Source of the DNA: Sporolactobacillus putidus | Lineage (GTDB): Bacteria; Bacillota; Bacilli; Bacillales; Sporolactobacillaceae | NCBI RefSeq assembly: GCF_014647035.1 | Contig: NZ_BMOK01000006.1 | Coordinates: 1 to 64,000 of the forward strand | DNA length: 64,000 bases | Direction of reading: 5' to 3' | Shown here: in pieces, positions 1 to 7,959 of the stretch | How positions within the stretch are numbered: position 1 is the first letter of the stretch | Layout of the letters: each line of letters starts with the position of its first letter | The notes under the pieces: generated by a model | What the model was told of the DNA's origin: nothing | Databases searched by the model: none | What the model saw: only the letters and a program-made list of their open reading frames with translations | Position numbers and translations under genes: made by a program

Positions 1-81
1 ATTCGTTTACACTATTGGGTACACGCTGGCAGATAAAAATTTGCCTACAAAGACTTGACTCAATCAAGTTGTCTTATCTTA

Positions 82-110
82 TTGACGATTGTAATATGTT
101 TTGTTAAAAT
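82..110 (+). promoter_or_regulatory. Sigma-A promoter for tRNA-Ala
   Basis: A -35 hexamer TTGACG at 82-87 is followed after exactly 17 bp by a -10 hexamer TAAAAT at 105-110. The predicted start lies about 25 bp before the mature tRNA. Position, spacing and hexamers all fit a housekeeping promoter. Confidence 0.7.
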
Positions 111-141
111 ATTTAGGTTGACGAATTAAGAGTTACGTTTT

Positions 142-214
142 GGGGCATTAGCTCAGCTGGGAGAGCGTTGCCTTCGCATGGCAGAGGTCAGGGGTTCGAT
201 CCCCCTATGCTCCA
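142..214 (+). tRNA. tRNA-Ala (anticodon CGC)
   Basis: A complete 73-nt cloverleaf without an encoded CCA. The acceptor arm GGGGCAT pairs with ATGCTCC (one G-U), followed by discriminator A. The D-arm and the GGTTCGATCC T-arm are standard. The anticodon stem TTGCC/GGCAG closes a 7-base loop TTCGCAT, giving anticodon CGC, which reads Ala codon GCG. This is a less common isoacceptor in Bacilli, which usually rely on the TGC anticodon. It has its own promoter and a hairpin just downstream, so it looks like a single-gene transcript. Confidence 0.93.
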
Positions 215-231
215 TCAGATAGTTTGTTTAA

Positions 232-260
232 AGCCGTCGCATCGAAATGATGCGGCGGCT
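232..260 (+). terminator. Hairpin terminator after tRNA-Ala
   Basis: A 12-bp stem (AGCCGTCGCATC paired with GATGCGGCGGCT, one wobble) around a 5-base loop starts 17 bp after the tRNA. The downstream T content is modest (cttgcttt), so termination may be incomplete. Confidence 0.6.
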
Positions 261-335
261 CTTGCTTTATGTTATATTGGGTTTAGTTACGGCTGATATT
301 TCATATTTTATGTCTTATTGTGGAGACTTGAAAGT

Positions 336-1202
336 ATGAATAAATATGTATATAAGAGTGCAGATAGAGAAAAGAAAATACATTTATTTTATGACAAGGT
401 TTTGGCAGATTTAGCAGTACCCTATAGCGAGCAATACATAGAAACATCTTTTGGGAAAACCCATATGCTGATCGTTGGTTCTCCCGATAAACCTTCTATT
501 TTCACAGTACATGGCGGCAATGGAATCAATCCCTTAAACCTAAAGCTGTTTTTGCCATTGTTAGAACACTTCTGTATCTATGCCCCGGACGTAATAGGTT
601 TTCCGGGAAAAAGCGAGCCAATAAGAATGAACCCTAAAGATGACAGTTACGGGATATGGCTAAAAGAATTGTTGGAAAAGTTAAATATCAGTAGCATTCC
701 ATTTATTGTCAGCTCATACAGCTCAGCAATGCTTTTAACTCTTGCTAAAGTCGCACCGGAGAAAATTGCAAAAGCTGTTTTATTAGTGCCATCGGGTATT
801 GCACACGGTTCGATTTTTTCAATTGTTCAGAAACAAATGCTGCCTTTTATGACCTATTCAATAAAACCAACAGACTCAAGATTAAAAAAAGCGTTTAAAC
901 CCATGCTGACAGAGGAAGATGCCGTTTGGTACGACTTTTTCCACATTATGCTAACCGATTATAAGATGGAAATGAGAGCCCCGAGAGAGTTTTCAGCGAA
1001 AGAGATGGAACGATTCAAAGCACCTTTATTCATTATTGCATCAAATGAAGACATCTTTTTTCCTGCAAATAGAGTTTTTCCAAAGGCAGATAAAATCTTT
1101 CACAATATAAAAATTAGAAAAACTATTGATGGAAAGCATCTACCTTCGCCAAGTACCATGAATGCACTATGCGAAGAAATCGTCGATTTTCTGTTGGACT
1201 AG
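336..1202 (+). CDS. Alpha/beta hydrolase family protein with altered nucleophile elbow
   Basis: A 288-residue cytosolic alpha/beta-hydrolase fold protein. ATG at 336 is chosen because TGGAGA sits 9 bp upstream; a TTG at 318 is in frame but has no ribosome site. Seen: an HGGNG oxyanion-type motif near residue 60, a core strand ending in APDVIGFPGKS, a late Asp in ASNEDIFFP and a His in DGKHLPSP near the C-terminus. The usual GxSxG elbow reads SYSSA here, so the serine may be kept but both flanking glycines are replaced. Codon use is clearly more AT-rich than most of the window, which together with the adjacent tRNA and repeats suggests acquisition by transfer. Substrate unknown. Confidence 0.75.
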   Translation: MNKYVYKSADREKKIHLFYDKVLADLAVPYSEQYIETSFGKTHMLIVGSPDKPSIFTVHGGNGINPLNLKLFLPLLEHFCIYAPDVIGFPGKSEPIRMNPKDDSYGIWLKELLEKLNISSIPFIVSSYSSAMLLTLAKVAPEKIAKAVLLVPSGIAHGSIFSIVQKQMLPFMTYSIKPTDSRLKKAFKPMLTEEDAVWYDFFHIMLTDYKMEMRAPREFSAKEMERFKAPLFIIASNEDIFFPANRVFPKADKIFHNIKIRKTIDGKHLPSPSTMNALCEEIVDFLLD

Positions 1203-1257
1203 CTAGGTCCTATAAACTGTCGTATTCATATAAGAAGCCGCGTTTGCCCCGGGTGCA

Positions 1258-1384
1258 ATCATTTTATCGGTCGTCATACATGATTTATCAGTCGTTACCA
1301 TCATTTTATCGGTCGTCGCCAGCAAATGATCAGTCGTTACTGTTCGTTTATCGGTCGTTATCTGCAAATGATCAGCCGTCACAG
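1258..1384. repeat. Degenerate 21-bp tandem array (TTATCGGTCGT type)
   Basis: Six consecutive units of 20-22 bp, each carrying a core like TTTATCGGTCGT or ATGATCAGTCGT. On the minus strand the repeat reads as a short peptide of TTDK/TTDH heptads, but no ribosome site or conserved protein supports coding. It fills the gap between the hydrolase and the next HTH gene. The core differs from the arrays at 2.5 and 36.3 kb. Confidence 0.75.
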
Positions 1385-1537
1385 AAAAAAGCATCAATTG
1401 ATCGATTAAATTTAAACAGTTTAACGTTGATTAACTACCGCCTAAAAGGCAACCGCAACCACTGGTTGACAAATTGACAGCCTTGCTTGGTAGTCATCAA
1501 TCCCGAAAATGAATATTCTTGATTCGAGGTGATGAGC

Positions 1538-2320
1538 ATGACTTTTCAGGAAAAACTGCAAACACTGAGAAAACAGAACGGCATGTCTCAGGAAAAATTA
1601 GCCGAGATGCTCGGTATTTCGAGACAGGCCGTATCAAAATGGGAGTCAGGGCAATCCTATCCGGACATGGACAAATTAATCGCACTCAGCGATTTGTTCA
1701 AGGTCAGTATCGACAGCCTGATTAAAGAGAAACAGCCGAATGAAACAGGGCCTTATCGTGAACACAACCCGGCATTATATTATCCGTCCATTCATTATGA
1801 GTATAAAAGCAAAAGATCGCTGTTCGGACTTCCCCTCGTTCACATCAATGTTGGTCTCGGATTCTATACTGCAAAAGGAATTCTGGCCATCGGCAATATA
1901 TCCCTCGGCCTTCTGTCCATCGGAGGAGTCGCACTAGGGGGACTTTGCCTCGGGGCATTATCGATCGGGCTGATCGGACTCGCCGGAGCGGCATTGGGAC
2001 TGCTCCTTTCGATCGGCGGTTTGTCGATCGGCGCGCTCGCTGTTGGCGGTATGGCAATCGGCATTATAACGTTAGGCGGACTTTCGATCGGAATGTTCTC
2101 AGTCGGTGGAGCGGCGTTTGCTTCTCATATAGCAATCGGCGGCTATGCAAACGGACCTATCGCTATTGGACACACTGCAAGAGGTATCGAAACCATTGTG
2201 TCGCATTCGCAAACAGGTCTTGATGACATTTCAGCAAAGCAGGTCAGAAGCTTAATCCTAAAGGAGTATCCGGGTCTCTGGAAACCGATTCTCGACTGGC
2301 TGACACTATTCTTCCGCTGA
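1538..2320 (+). CDS. XRE-type HTH protein with glycine-rich hydrophobic C-terminal repeat domain
   Basis: A 260-residue protein. Residues 1-65 are a clear Cro/C1-type helix-turn-helix (MSQEKLAEMLGISRQAVS and KWESGQSYPD). Start ATG 1538 lies 6 bp after GAGGTG; in-frame GTG 1529 and ATG 1532 overlap the ribosome site. From about residue 105 to 210 the chain is an almost uninterrupted series of SIGG/ALGG/AIG units spaced 5-11 residues apart, very hydrophobic, possibly membrane-embedded or a repeat solenoid. Such HTH-plus-hydrophobic-tail proteins are common, mostly unstudied regulators in Bacilli. Signal and target genes are unknown. Confidence 0.75.
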   Translation: MTFQEKLQTLRKQNGMSQEKLAEMLGISRQAVSKWESGQSYPDMDKLIALSDLFKVSIDSLIKEKQPNETGPYREHNPALYYPSIHYEYKSKRSLFGLPLVHINVGLGFYTAKGILAIGNISLGLLSIGGVALGGLCLGALSIGLIGLAGAALGLLLSIGGLSIGALAVGGMAIGIITLGGLSIGMFSVGGAAFASHIAIGGYANGPIAIGHTARGIETIVSHSQTGLDDISAKQVRSLILKEYPGLWKPILDWLTLFFR

Positions 2321-2341
2321 CAACCTCCGGGAAAAGCTTGC

Positions 2342-3106
2342 TGTTGAATGACAATAAAAAGTTGTTTAATTACAAATAAAGTCGTTTAAAAATTACAATA
2401 AAGTTGTTTCATTTTGGTGTTGCACAGTAAAACACGAACTGTTCATAAAATCGATAGGAGTGAAGTAAAGATCTGACAATATATAATGGCTGAACTTTTT
2501 TGTCATGTTGACTCAGCTTGGTCCAATTTGAATTTCGGTTCGATTTTTGCCGGATTCGGTTCTACTTTTCAATATTTCGGTTCGACTTCTTCCCGTTTCG
2601 GTTCAAATTCTTATTTTCGGTTCGACTTTTGCCAGATTCGGTTCTACTTTTCAATATTTCGGTTCGACTTCTTCCCGTTTCGGTTCAACTTCTCATTTTT
2701 GGTTCGATTTTTGCCGGATTCGGTACTACTTTTCAATATTTCGGTTCGACTTTTTCGCGTTTTGGCTCGACTTTCTCCTGATTGGGTTCAGCTTTCTAAA
2801 TTCGATCGAACTGTTGCGCATTGTCCGTCAACTGCACAACAGACCATTTCTATAATTATAAAGCAGTAAAGGACTTTTTTATCATGAAATCTTAGATTGA
2901 ATCATGGGGTGACTACATGAGTATATAACTATTTTTTTTACATGACGACTTAATTAAACGGAAGAACGCTGTTTAGCTGCTCTGAGTAAACAACTTTATT
3001 TGTATTTATCAATTTTAAACAACTTTATTTTGTAATGGAACAATTTTACAGCATAGGAATGCGGCTTCACGGCTTCATTTTTAAACAACTTTATTGTCAA
3101 TGCACA
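2342..3106. mobile_element. Non-autonomous element with Tn7-like ends (copy 1)
   Basis: Left end is TGTTGAAT then GACAATAAAA (2342-2359); right end read inward is TGTGCATT then GACAATAAAG (3106-3089). Both show TGT plus 5 bp before a GACAATAAA site, the layout of Tn7 ends. Further copies of (A)CAATAAAGTtGTTT lie at 2372-2390 and 2395-2409 on the left and, inverted, at 2988-3002, 3017-3033 and 3083-3098 on the right, resembling multiple TnsB sites. Flanks CTTGC (2337-2341) and CTTAC (3107-3111) could be a decayed 5-bp target duplication. No transposase ORF is inside; the core is a 21-bp repeat array. The comparison with Tn7 is from memory; family assignment is inference. Confidence 0.6.
2534..2800. 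repeat. 21-bp tandem array with 82-bp higher-order period
   Basis: Thirteen units beginning TTCGGTTC and lasting 21 bp, with every fourth one 19 bp. Units occur as A-B-C-D, A-B-C-D, A-B and then diverge, so blocks 2534-2615 and 2616-2697 are nearly identical, which points to recent duplication of an 82-bp block. All three plus-strand frames are open across much of it (FGST-rich peptides), but this follows from the repeat length and composition. The array is the core of the Tn7-end-like element. Confidence 0.85.
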
Positions 3107-3251
3107 CTTACTACGCGGAAAACAAAGAGACAGAAAAAAATCAAAGGGTTAAGCATTGATGCGACTTTGCCCTTTGAATTTTTCAGTTTTGTCCATATTT
3201 TGCAAAGCCACGAGTTGGGAACCTTTATCTCAAAAAAGTGGATGAACATAA

Positions 3252-3287
3252 GTGCCGCGTCCTGCGGAGTATTCGGCATTAGGCCGG
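3252..3287. repeat. Fragment of the dispersed ~160-bp repeat
   Basis: The sequence from GTGCCGCGTCCTGCGG to TTCGGCATTAGGCCGG matches the core hairpin part of the repeats at 18328-18490 and 22581-22740. It lies between the Tn7-end-like element and yggT. The rest of 3112-3425 holds no gene I can support. Confidence 0.55.
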
Positions 3288-3342
3288 CATAACTGGTTAA
3301 GAAGTCTTTCCGATTTGATTCATCTTAATCCGGAGTATTGAA

Positions 3343-3405
3343 CGAAAATCAAGGACGGCCGTCACCCATCCCCTGAAGCAGCGGAAAGTCTCTCCCTGAT
3401 TTTCG
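3343..3405. repeat. Inverted repeat downstream of yggT
   Basis: Arms CGAAAATCAAGGA (3343-3355) and TCCCTGATTTTCG (3393-3405) match at 12 of 13 positions across a 37-bp loop. It lies just past the yggT stop on the minus strand but lacks a T-run, so it may be an mRNA 3' structure rather than a classical terminator. Confidence 0.5.
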
Positions 3406-3425
3406 TCGCCCCATCCTCCTCTGTC

Positions 3426-3722
3426 TTACTTCAACCGTAAAAGGCCGAGTACTTTCTGAATGCCGAACCCGACAACGCTGTAGACAATCAGGGCGAATAC
3501 CGCAGAGAGGTCAAGCGTGTGTCCGCTGAAAACGACCGGATGGAATATCCCCTGAAACGGCTGAAGAATCGGCTGGCTCAGACCGTTCAGCAGTCTGACA
3601 AACGGTGTTTCATTAGCTCCGAAAAATTGAAGCAGTATTTCCAAAGCAATGATGACTTGAACAAAAGTCAGGAGAATGCTGACGAGTTTCGGCAGCATTC
3701 CGGCATTTTTACCTTTCACCAT
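3426..3722 (-). CDS. yggT: YggT family membrane protein
   Basis: A 98-residue integral membrane protein. A hydrophobic helix at about residues 10-32 (LVSILLTFVQVIIALEILLQ) is followed by the family signature region PFVRLLNGLSQPILQPFQ and a second hydrophobic segment (FALIVYSVVGFGIQ). YggT proteins are small two-segment membrane proteins linked to cell division or osmotic tolerance in some bacteria; here the gene is monocistronic, not in the usual ylm cluster. ATG start is preceded by GGAAGGGAAG. Family assignment is firm, function uncertain. Confidence 0.8.
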   Translation of the reverse strand: MVKGKNAGMLPKLVSILLTFVQVIIALEILLQFFGANETPFVRLLNGLSQPILQPFQGIFHPVVFSGHTLDLSAVFALIVYSVVGFGIQKVLGLLRLK

Positions 3723-3813
3723 TTAATTCTTCCCTTCCGTTTGAGCGCATAAAACATGTCTCATTGATCCGCTGATATTCATGTTAAGGGATTAACGTTC
3801 GTCCGTCAAACGG

Positions 3814-3845
3814 AAAAAAGGCCTTGCCGCTACCGGTAAGGCCTT
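3814..3845 (-). terminator. Terminator of pgi
   Basis: The perfect-looking hairpin AAGGCCTTGCC / GGTAAGGCCTT (one wobble) has a 6-base loop and is followed on the minus strand by TTTTTT. It lies about 90 bp downstream of the pgi stop. Confidence 0.85.
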
Positions 3846-3935
3846 CTTCCTGAAATCTTTGTCGCTTTAATTTTCAAATAGATACACTGTTGTTCTTTTC
3901 ACTTGGGCAAAAAATGACGCCGCCGGATTCGATCC

Positions 3936-5291
3936 TCAGTGATTGAGCCGTTTTTCGAGAACTTCTTTTTCCTTTTCAAAACCCGGTTTGCCGAGCAGCG
4001 CGAACATATTCTTCTTATAGGCTTCGACGCCCGGCTGGTTGAACGGATTGACGCCGAGCAGATAGCCGCTGACGGCAACCGCTTTTTCGAAGAAATAAAT
4101 CAGATAGCCGAAATGATACGCCGTCAGTTCCGGAATCGTGACGACAAGCTGAGGCACCTGTCCATCGGTATGTGCCAGACGTACGCCCTCGGCAGCCTTT
4201 TTATTGACGAAATCCATCGTCTTGTCGGCGAGGTAATTCAGATTGTCCAGATTCCCCTCTTCCGCTTTGATCGTCATATTTCTGCGCGGTTCCCCGACGA
4301 GCACAGCCGTTTCGAACATCACTCTGCGGCCTTCCTGGACAAACTGGCCAAGCGAATGAAGATCTGTGCTGAAATCAGCCGATGAAGGGTACAAACCTTT
4401 AAAATCCTTGCCTTCGCTTTCACCGAACAGCTGCTTCCACCATTCGGCAAAATAATGAAGATGCGGTTCAAAATTAACGAGCATCTCGACAGTTTTGCCT
4501 TTGCTGTAAAGAATGTTGCGGACCGCCGCATACTGGTAGGCCGGATTCTTGCTTAGATCCGGCTCGCTGAAATCGTTCTGCGCGTCGCGGGCGCCGGCCA
4601 TCAGCTGGTCGATATCGATACCGGAAACCGCAATGGGCAGGAGTCCGACGGCAGTCAGAACCGAGAAACGTCCGCCGACGTCGTCAGGAATGACAAAGGA
4701 TTCGTAGCCTTCCTTGTCGGCTAGAGTCTTCAACGCCCCCTTGGCTTTATCCGTAGTCGCAAAAATACGGCCTTTCGCTTCCTCTTTGCCATATTTTTTT
4801 TCTAGAAATTCACGGAATATCCGGAAAGCAATTGCCGGTTCGGTCGTCGTTCCGGACTTGGAAATGACGTTGACCGATACATCCTTATCTTTCAGCAAAT
4901 CAAAAAGTTCACCCAGATAAGTTGGGCTGATGCTGTTGCCTGCAAAGAAAATCTGCGGTGTTTTGCGATCGCTTTCAGGAAGCTCGTTATAAAACGAGTG
5001 ATTGAGTGTCTGAATTGCCGCACGTGCCCCGAGATAGGATCCGCCGATACCGATGACAACCAGCACATCCGAATCGTTCTTAATCTTTTCGGCAGCCTTT
5101 TGAATGCGGGCGAATTCTTCTTTGTCATAGTCGGTCGGAAGATCCAGCCAGCCGATAAAGTCGTTGCCTGCCCCTGTTTTTTCATGAATCGTCTTGTGAG
5201 CCGCGGATACGGCCGCCGATAAGTAATCCAATTCGTGTTCCGAAAAAAACGGAAGCGCACTGCTGTAATCAAAAGCAACTTTCTTAGCCAT
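3936..5291 (-). CDS. pgi: Glucose-6-phosphate isomerase
   Basis: A 451-residue cytosolic enzyme that interconverts glucose-6-phosphate and fructose-6-phosphate in glycolysis. Length and sequence fit the short bacillar PGI type. Seen: [12 protein letters not shown] (sugar-phosphate binding), [13 protein letters not shown] (SIS domain serines and threonines), the catalytic-region [15 protein letters not shown] and the C-terminal [16 protein letters not shown] carrying the conserved lysine. GGAGG lies 10 bp before the ATG. The gene stands alone between its own terminator and a divergent DUF378 gene; a cre-like site about 100 bp upstream suggests carbon control. Confidence 0.97.
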   Translation of the reverse strand: MAKKVAFDYSSALPFFSEHELDYLSAAVSAAHKTIHEKTGAGNDFIGWLDLPTDYDKEEFARIQKAAEKIKNDSDVLVVIGIGGSYLGARAAIQTLNHSFYNELPESDRKTPQIFFAGNSISPTYLGELFDLLKDKDVSVNVISKSGTTTEPAIAFRIFREFLEKKYGKEEAKGRIFATTDKAKGALKTLADKEGYESFVIPDDVGGRFSVLTAVGLLPIAVSGIDIDQLMAGARDAQNDFSEPDLSKNPAYQYAAVRNILYSKGKTVEMLVNFEPHLHYFAEWWKQLFGESEGKDFKGLYPSSADFSTDLHSLGQFVQEGRRVMFETAVLVGEPRRNMTIKAEEGNLDNLNYLADKTMDFVNKKAAEGVRLAHTDGQVPQLVVTIPELTAYHFGYLIYFFEKAVAVSGYLLGVNPFNQPGVEAYKKNMFALLGKPGFEKEKEVLEKRLNH

Positions 5292-5389
5292 TTGCTCTCT
5301 GCCTCCAATGTGAAACGAAAAGTTATTCCTCCTTAACTGTACAAGACACCCTTCATAAATTCAAGTCGGAATGTTGGTCATGCATGTAA

Positions 5390-5406
5390 TTGGAATCGTT
5401 TTCACA
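5390..5406. promoter_or_regulatory. Candidate CcpA cre site upstream of pgi
   Basis: TTGGAATCGTTTTCACA matches the cre consensus WTGNAANCGNWWNCAWW at 16 of 17 positions. It lies about 100 bp upstream of the pgi start and 130 bp upstream of the divergent DUF378 gene. Prediction from consensus only. Confidence 0.45.
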
Positions 5407-5537
5407 CGAATGTCACTTTTTTTCTTTCTCAATAATAAAGTGAGAAATTTTCTGTACCAATCTTCAGCAATTTACATGAATATTTTTTTTTAATCAAGAC
5501 ATGCTAACTCTGCATGGATAAAAAAGGAGGAAATATC

Positions 5538-5768
5538 ATGAGCGGTTTGCAGAGAACATGTCTCACGATTTTGATCATCGGAGGCATCAACTGGGGACTG
5601 ATCGGCTTCTTTAGATTCGATCTCATTTCGGTGATTTTCGGCGGCGCATACACCGCGCTTTCCCGTATTATTTTTGGTATTGTCGGTCTCTGTGCGCTGT
5701 ATTGCCTGACCATACTGTTCAAGCCCAGCGAAGAACTTGAGCGCGGCCGGGAACCGGAAATACGCTGA
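5538..5768 (+). CDS. DUF378 family small membrane protein
   Basis: A 76-residue protein with two predicted membrane helices (LTILIIGGINWGLIGFF and IIFGIVGLCALYCLTILF). The NWGLIGFF signature and overall length are typical of DUF378 proteins, whose function is unknown. AAAGGAGG at 5523-5530 lies 7 bp before ATG 5538, deciding the start. It is monocistronic, divergent from pgi, and followed by a strong bidirectional terminator. Confidence 0.85.
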   Translation: MSGLQRTCLTILIIGGINWGLIGFFRFDLISVIFGGAYTALSRIIFGIVGLCALYCLTILFKPSEELERGREPEIR

Positions 5769-5785
5769 AAACAGTACGCCACCCG

Positions 5786-5816
5786 AAAAGATCCCTCCTT
5801 CTCAGAGGGATCTTTT
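5786..5816. terminator. Bidirectional terminator after DUF378 gene
   Basis: A 12-bp perfect stem AAAAGATCCCTC / GAGGGATCTTTT with a 7-base loop, so both strands carry a short T-run. It ends the DUF378 transcript. Confidence 0.85.
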
Positions 5817-5822
5817 CAACTG

Positions 5823-5869
5823 AAAAAAAAAAGCCGCGAAAAAAATCATTTCTGATTTTCCGCGGCTTT
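5823..5869 (-). terminator. Terminator of asnB
   Basis: A long stem of AAAGCCGCG / CGCGGCTTT, extended by AAATCA / TGATTT, followed on the minus strand by a run of about ten T. It lies 9 bp past the asnB stop. Confidence 0.88.
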
Positions 5870-5877
5870 CTGTTCTC

Positions 5878-7764
5878 TCACGCCTGATAGACAGGCTGTT
5901 TGTTAATGGTTATTGTTTTTTCAATATAGATCTGATGCCAGAGCATAAACATTAAAATCGTCCATATTTTCCTGCTGTTATCCCGTTTTCCGCTGCAGTG
6001 GTCGTCAAGCAGTTTCAGCGCGTAGGATTTGTTAATAAACTGGTCCGTACCGCTGTCATGAATGATTTTTCTCGTCCAGTCATAGAGCTCATTCTTCAGC
6101 CAGACACGCGTCGGCACAGGGAAACCAAGCTTCTTCCGGAAAAGAATGGAATCCGGTACAATACCGCGCATCGCTTCACGGAAGGCGTATTTTGTCGTGC
6201 CGTTTCCTGTTTTCAATGAAACGGGCAGAGAGCGGGCGACTTCAAATACTTCTTTATCCAGAAATGGAACACGAAGCTCAAGCGAGTGAGCCATCGTCAT
6301 TCGATCGGCCTTGACAAGAATATCACCGCGAAGCCAGGTTTCTATGTCGATCAGTTGCATCTGATCAACTTTGTTATAACCGGCTGCCTCTTCATAAATC
6401 GGCCCCGTAATATCCGTAAACGGCGAGTCTTCTGAAAAAGTTTTAAGCACATATTTTTTTTCATTTTCACTGAACATAAACGCGTTCCCGACATAACGGT
6501 CGAGCAGCGGTGTTGTGCCGCGCAGCAAATAGCTGCGTCCTTTCATTCCGTACGGAAGCCTGCCCGCAAAAGCATGGAGCATTTTCTTGGCGGAATCGGG
6601 AACGGAATCAAACCAGTCGAGCGCGAGAGGTTCGCGGTAAATGGTGTAACCTCCGAACAGTTCATCCGATCCTTCCCCTGACAAAACAACCTTGACATGT
6701 TTTCTGGCTTCTTTTGCGACGAAATAGAGCGGAATAGCGGCCGGATCGGCAACCGGATCGTCCATGTGCCAGACAATCCTCGGCAGCTCTTCCATGAACA
6801 TCTCCGGAGTCACTTCGATCGCGTGGTTTTCAACGCCCAGTTTCTCCGCAGAATCCCTTGCGACATCTATTTCGTTGTAGCCTTTGCTCTTAAAACCGAC
6901 GGTAAACGTCTTGATATTCTGATTGAAACGTTTGGCCAGAGCAACAATACAGGTGGAATCAATGCCGCTCGACAAAAACGCGCCGACAGGAACATCGCTT
7001 CTCATATGCATCTTGACCGAGTCAACCAGCACATCCTGAATTTTTTTCTGTGCTTCATCCAGTGTCTGCTTCACCGGTGAGAAAGTCGGCTTCCAATAGG
7101 GCTTAATCTGCAGCGATTCACCGTTTTTCTTAAGGAGATAGTGTCCCGGTTCAAGCCGTCTGATCTGGCTGGAGAGCGTATACGGTTCCGGAACAAACTG
7201 GAAGGTCATGTAATACTGCAACGCTTTTTCCGAAACGGGGTGAGGTTCTTCGTCGACAAGCAGGCTCTTTTTCTCAGAGGCGAAGAAAACCCCGTCTTTC
7301 TTTTCCATATAATAAAATGGCTTAATGCCAAACATATCCCTCGCGCCGAACAGTGTCTTCTCCTGCCTGTCCCAGATCAGGAAGGCGAACATACCGCGCA
7401 AATATTTGACGGAATCCGTTCCGCGATCAGCATACAAAGCAACGATGACTTCCGTATCCGAGGTCGTCTTGAATGTATAGCCCTTCTGAATCAGCTCGTT
7501 CCTCAATTCCACATAGTTGTAAACTTCACCATTATAAATGATGTAGTAGCGATCATTATCGTAAGGCAGCGGCTGATGCCCGCCGGCAAGATCAATGATG
7601 CTCAGTCTCCGAAATGCGAGCTGCATCTGATCGTCGGTATAATATCCGGCATCATCGGGTCCGCGATGCTCGATAATCTCCGCTCGCTCAGTCATCGCAT
7701 TCTGTTCATGCCGTCCAGTTTCCAGTACATTGTCATTCGCTATATAGCCGCAAAATCCGCACAT
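5878..7764 (-). CDS. asnB: Asparagine synthase (glutamine-hydrolysing)
   Basis: A 628-residue class II amidotransferase making asparagine from aspartate, glutamine and ATP. The start is set at the second ATG of an ATG-ATG pair because the catalytic Cys must be residue 2 (MCGFCGY); GGGGG lies 7 bp upstream, and a longer in-frame extension to 7806 would bury the Cys. Seen: RRLSIIDL and YNGEVYNY of the glutaminase domain, then the PP-loop ATP site LSSGIDS near residue 268 and GEGSDELFGGY, followed by the VPFLDKEV region of the synthetase domain. It stands alone with its own terminator; no T-box is visible in the short upstream region. Confidence 0.95.
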   Translation of the reverse strand: MCGFCGYIANDNVLETGRHEQNAMTERAEIIEHRGPDDAGYYTDDQMQLAFRRLSIIDLAGGHQPLPYDNDRYYIIYNGEVYNYVELRNELIQKGYTFKTTSDTEVIVALYADRGTDSVKYLRGMFAFLIWDRQEKTLFGARDMFGIKPFYYMEKKDGVFFASEKKSLLVDEEPHPVSEKALQYYMTFQFVPEPYTLSSQIRRLEPGHYLLKKNGESLQIKPYWKPTFSPVKQTLDEAQKKIQDVLVDSVKMHMRSDVPVGAFLSSGIDSTCIVALAKRFNQNIKTFTVGFKSKGYNEIDVARDSAEKLGVENHAIEVTPEMFMEELPRIVWHMDDPVADPAAIPLYFVAKEARKHVKVVLSGEGSDELFGGYTIYREPLALDWFDSVPDSAKKMLHAFAGRLPYGMKGRSYLLRGTTPLLDRYVGNAFMFSENEKKYVLKTFSEDSPFTDITGPIYEEAAGYNKVDQMQLIDIETWLRGDILVKADRMTMAHSLELRVPFLDKEVFEVARSLPVSLKTGNGTTKYAFREAMRGIVPDSILFRKKLGFPVPTRVWLKNELYDWTRKIIHDSGTDQFINKSYALKLLDDHCSGKRDNSRKIWTILMFMLWHQIYIEKTITINKQPVYQA

Positions 7765-7959
7765 CATAATGCCCCCTTTCAGAGTTGGCTGACCTTGGAT
7801 GAGCATTAGCCTTCACTGCTCCAATCAGCCCGAATAGTACGATACTTAGTTTATCATTCACTTGGACAAATTCATAGCACTGGCAGCGGATTCATGTTCT
7901 TCAGGCAAAAATTTTTTGATCGCAGTGCCTTTAAATCACCCATTCATGATAAAAACCCG

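Noticed and set aside
1203-1397. Minus-strand ORF of TTDK/TTDH heptads
   Set aside because: A translation of the 21-bp array; no ribosome site or conserved partner.
2534-2800. CRISPR array
   Set aside because: Units are contiguous 21-mers without unique spacers; repeat and spacer do not alternate, and no cas gene is nearby.
2486-2869. Long FGST-repeat ORFs in all plus-strand frames
   Set aside because: They arise because a 21-bp T-rich repeat leaves every frame open; no ribosome site and the matching array at 36.3 kb does not keep a frame.
5292-5537. Sigma-B promoter for the DUF378 gene
   Set aside because: I found no GTTT-N12-14-GGGWAW match of acceptable quality.
7765-7806. Longer asnB N-terminus
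   Set aside because: The class II glutaminase needs its Cys directly after the initiator Met; the extension would prevent this and lacks a better ribosome site.
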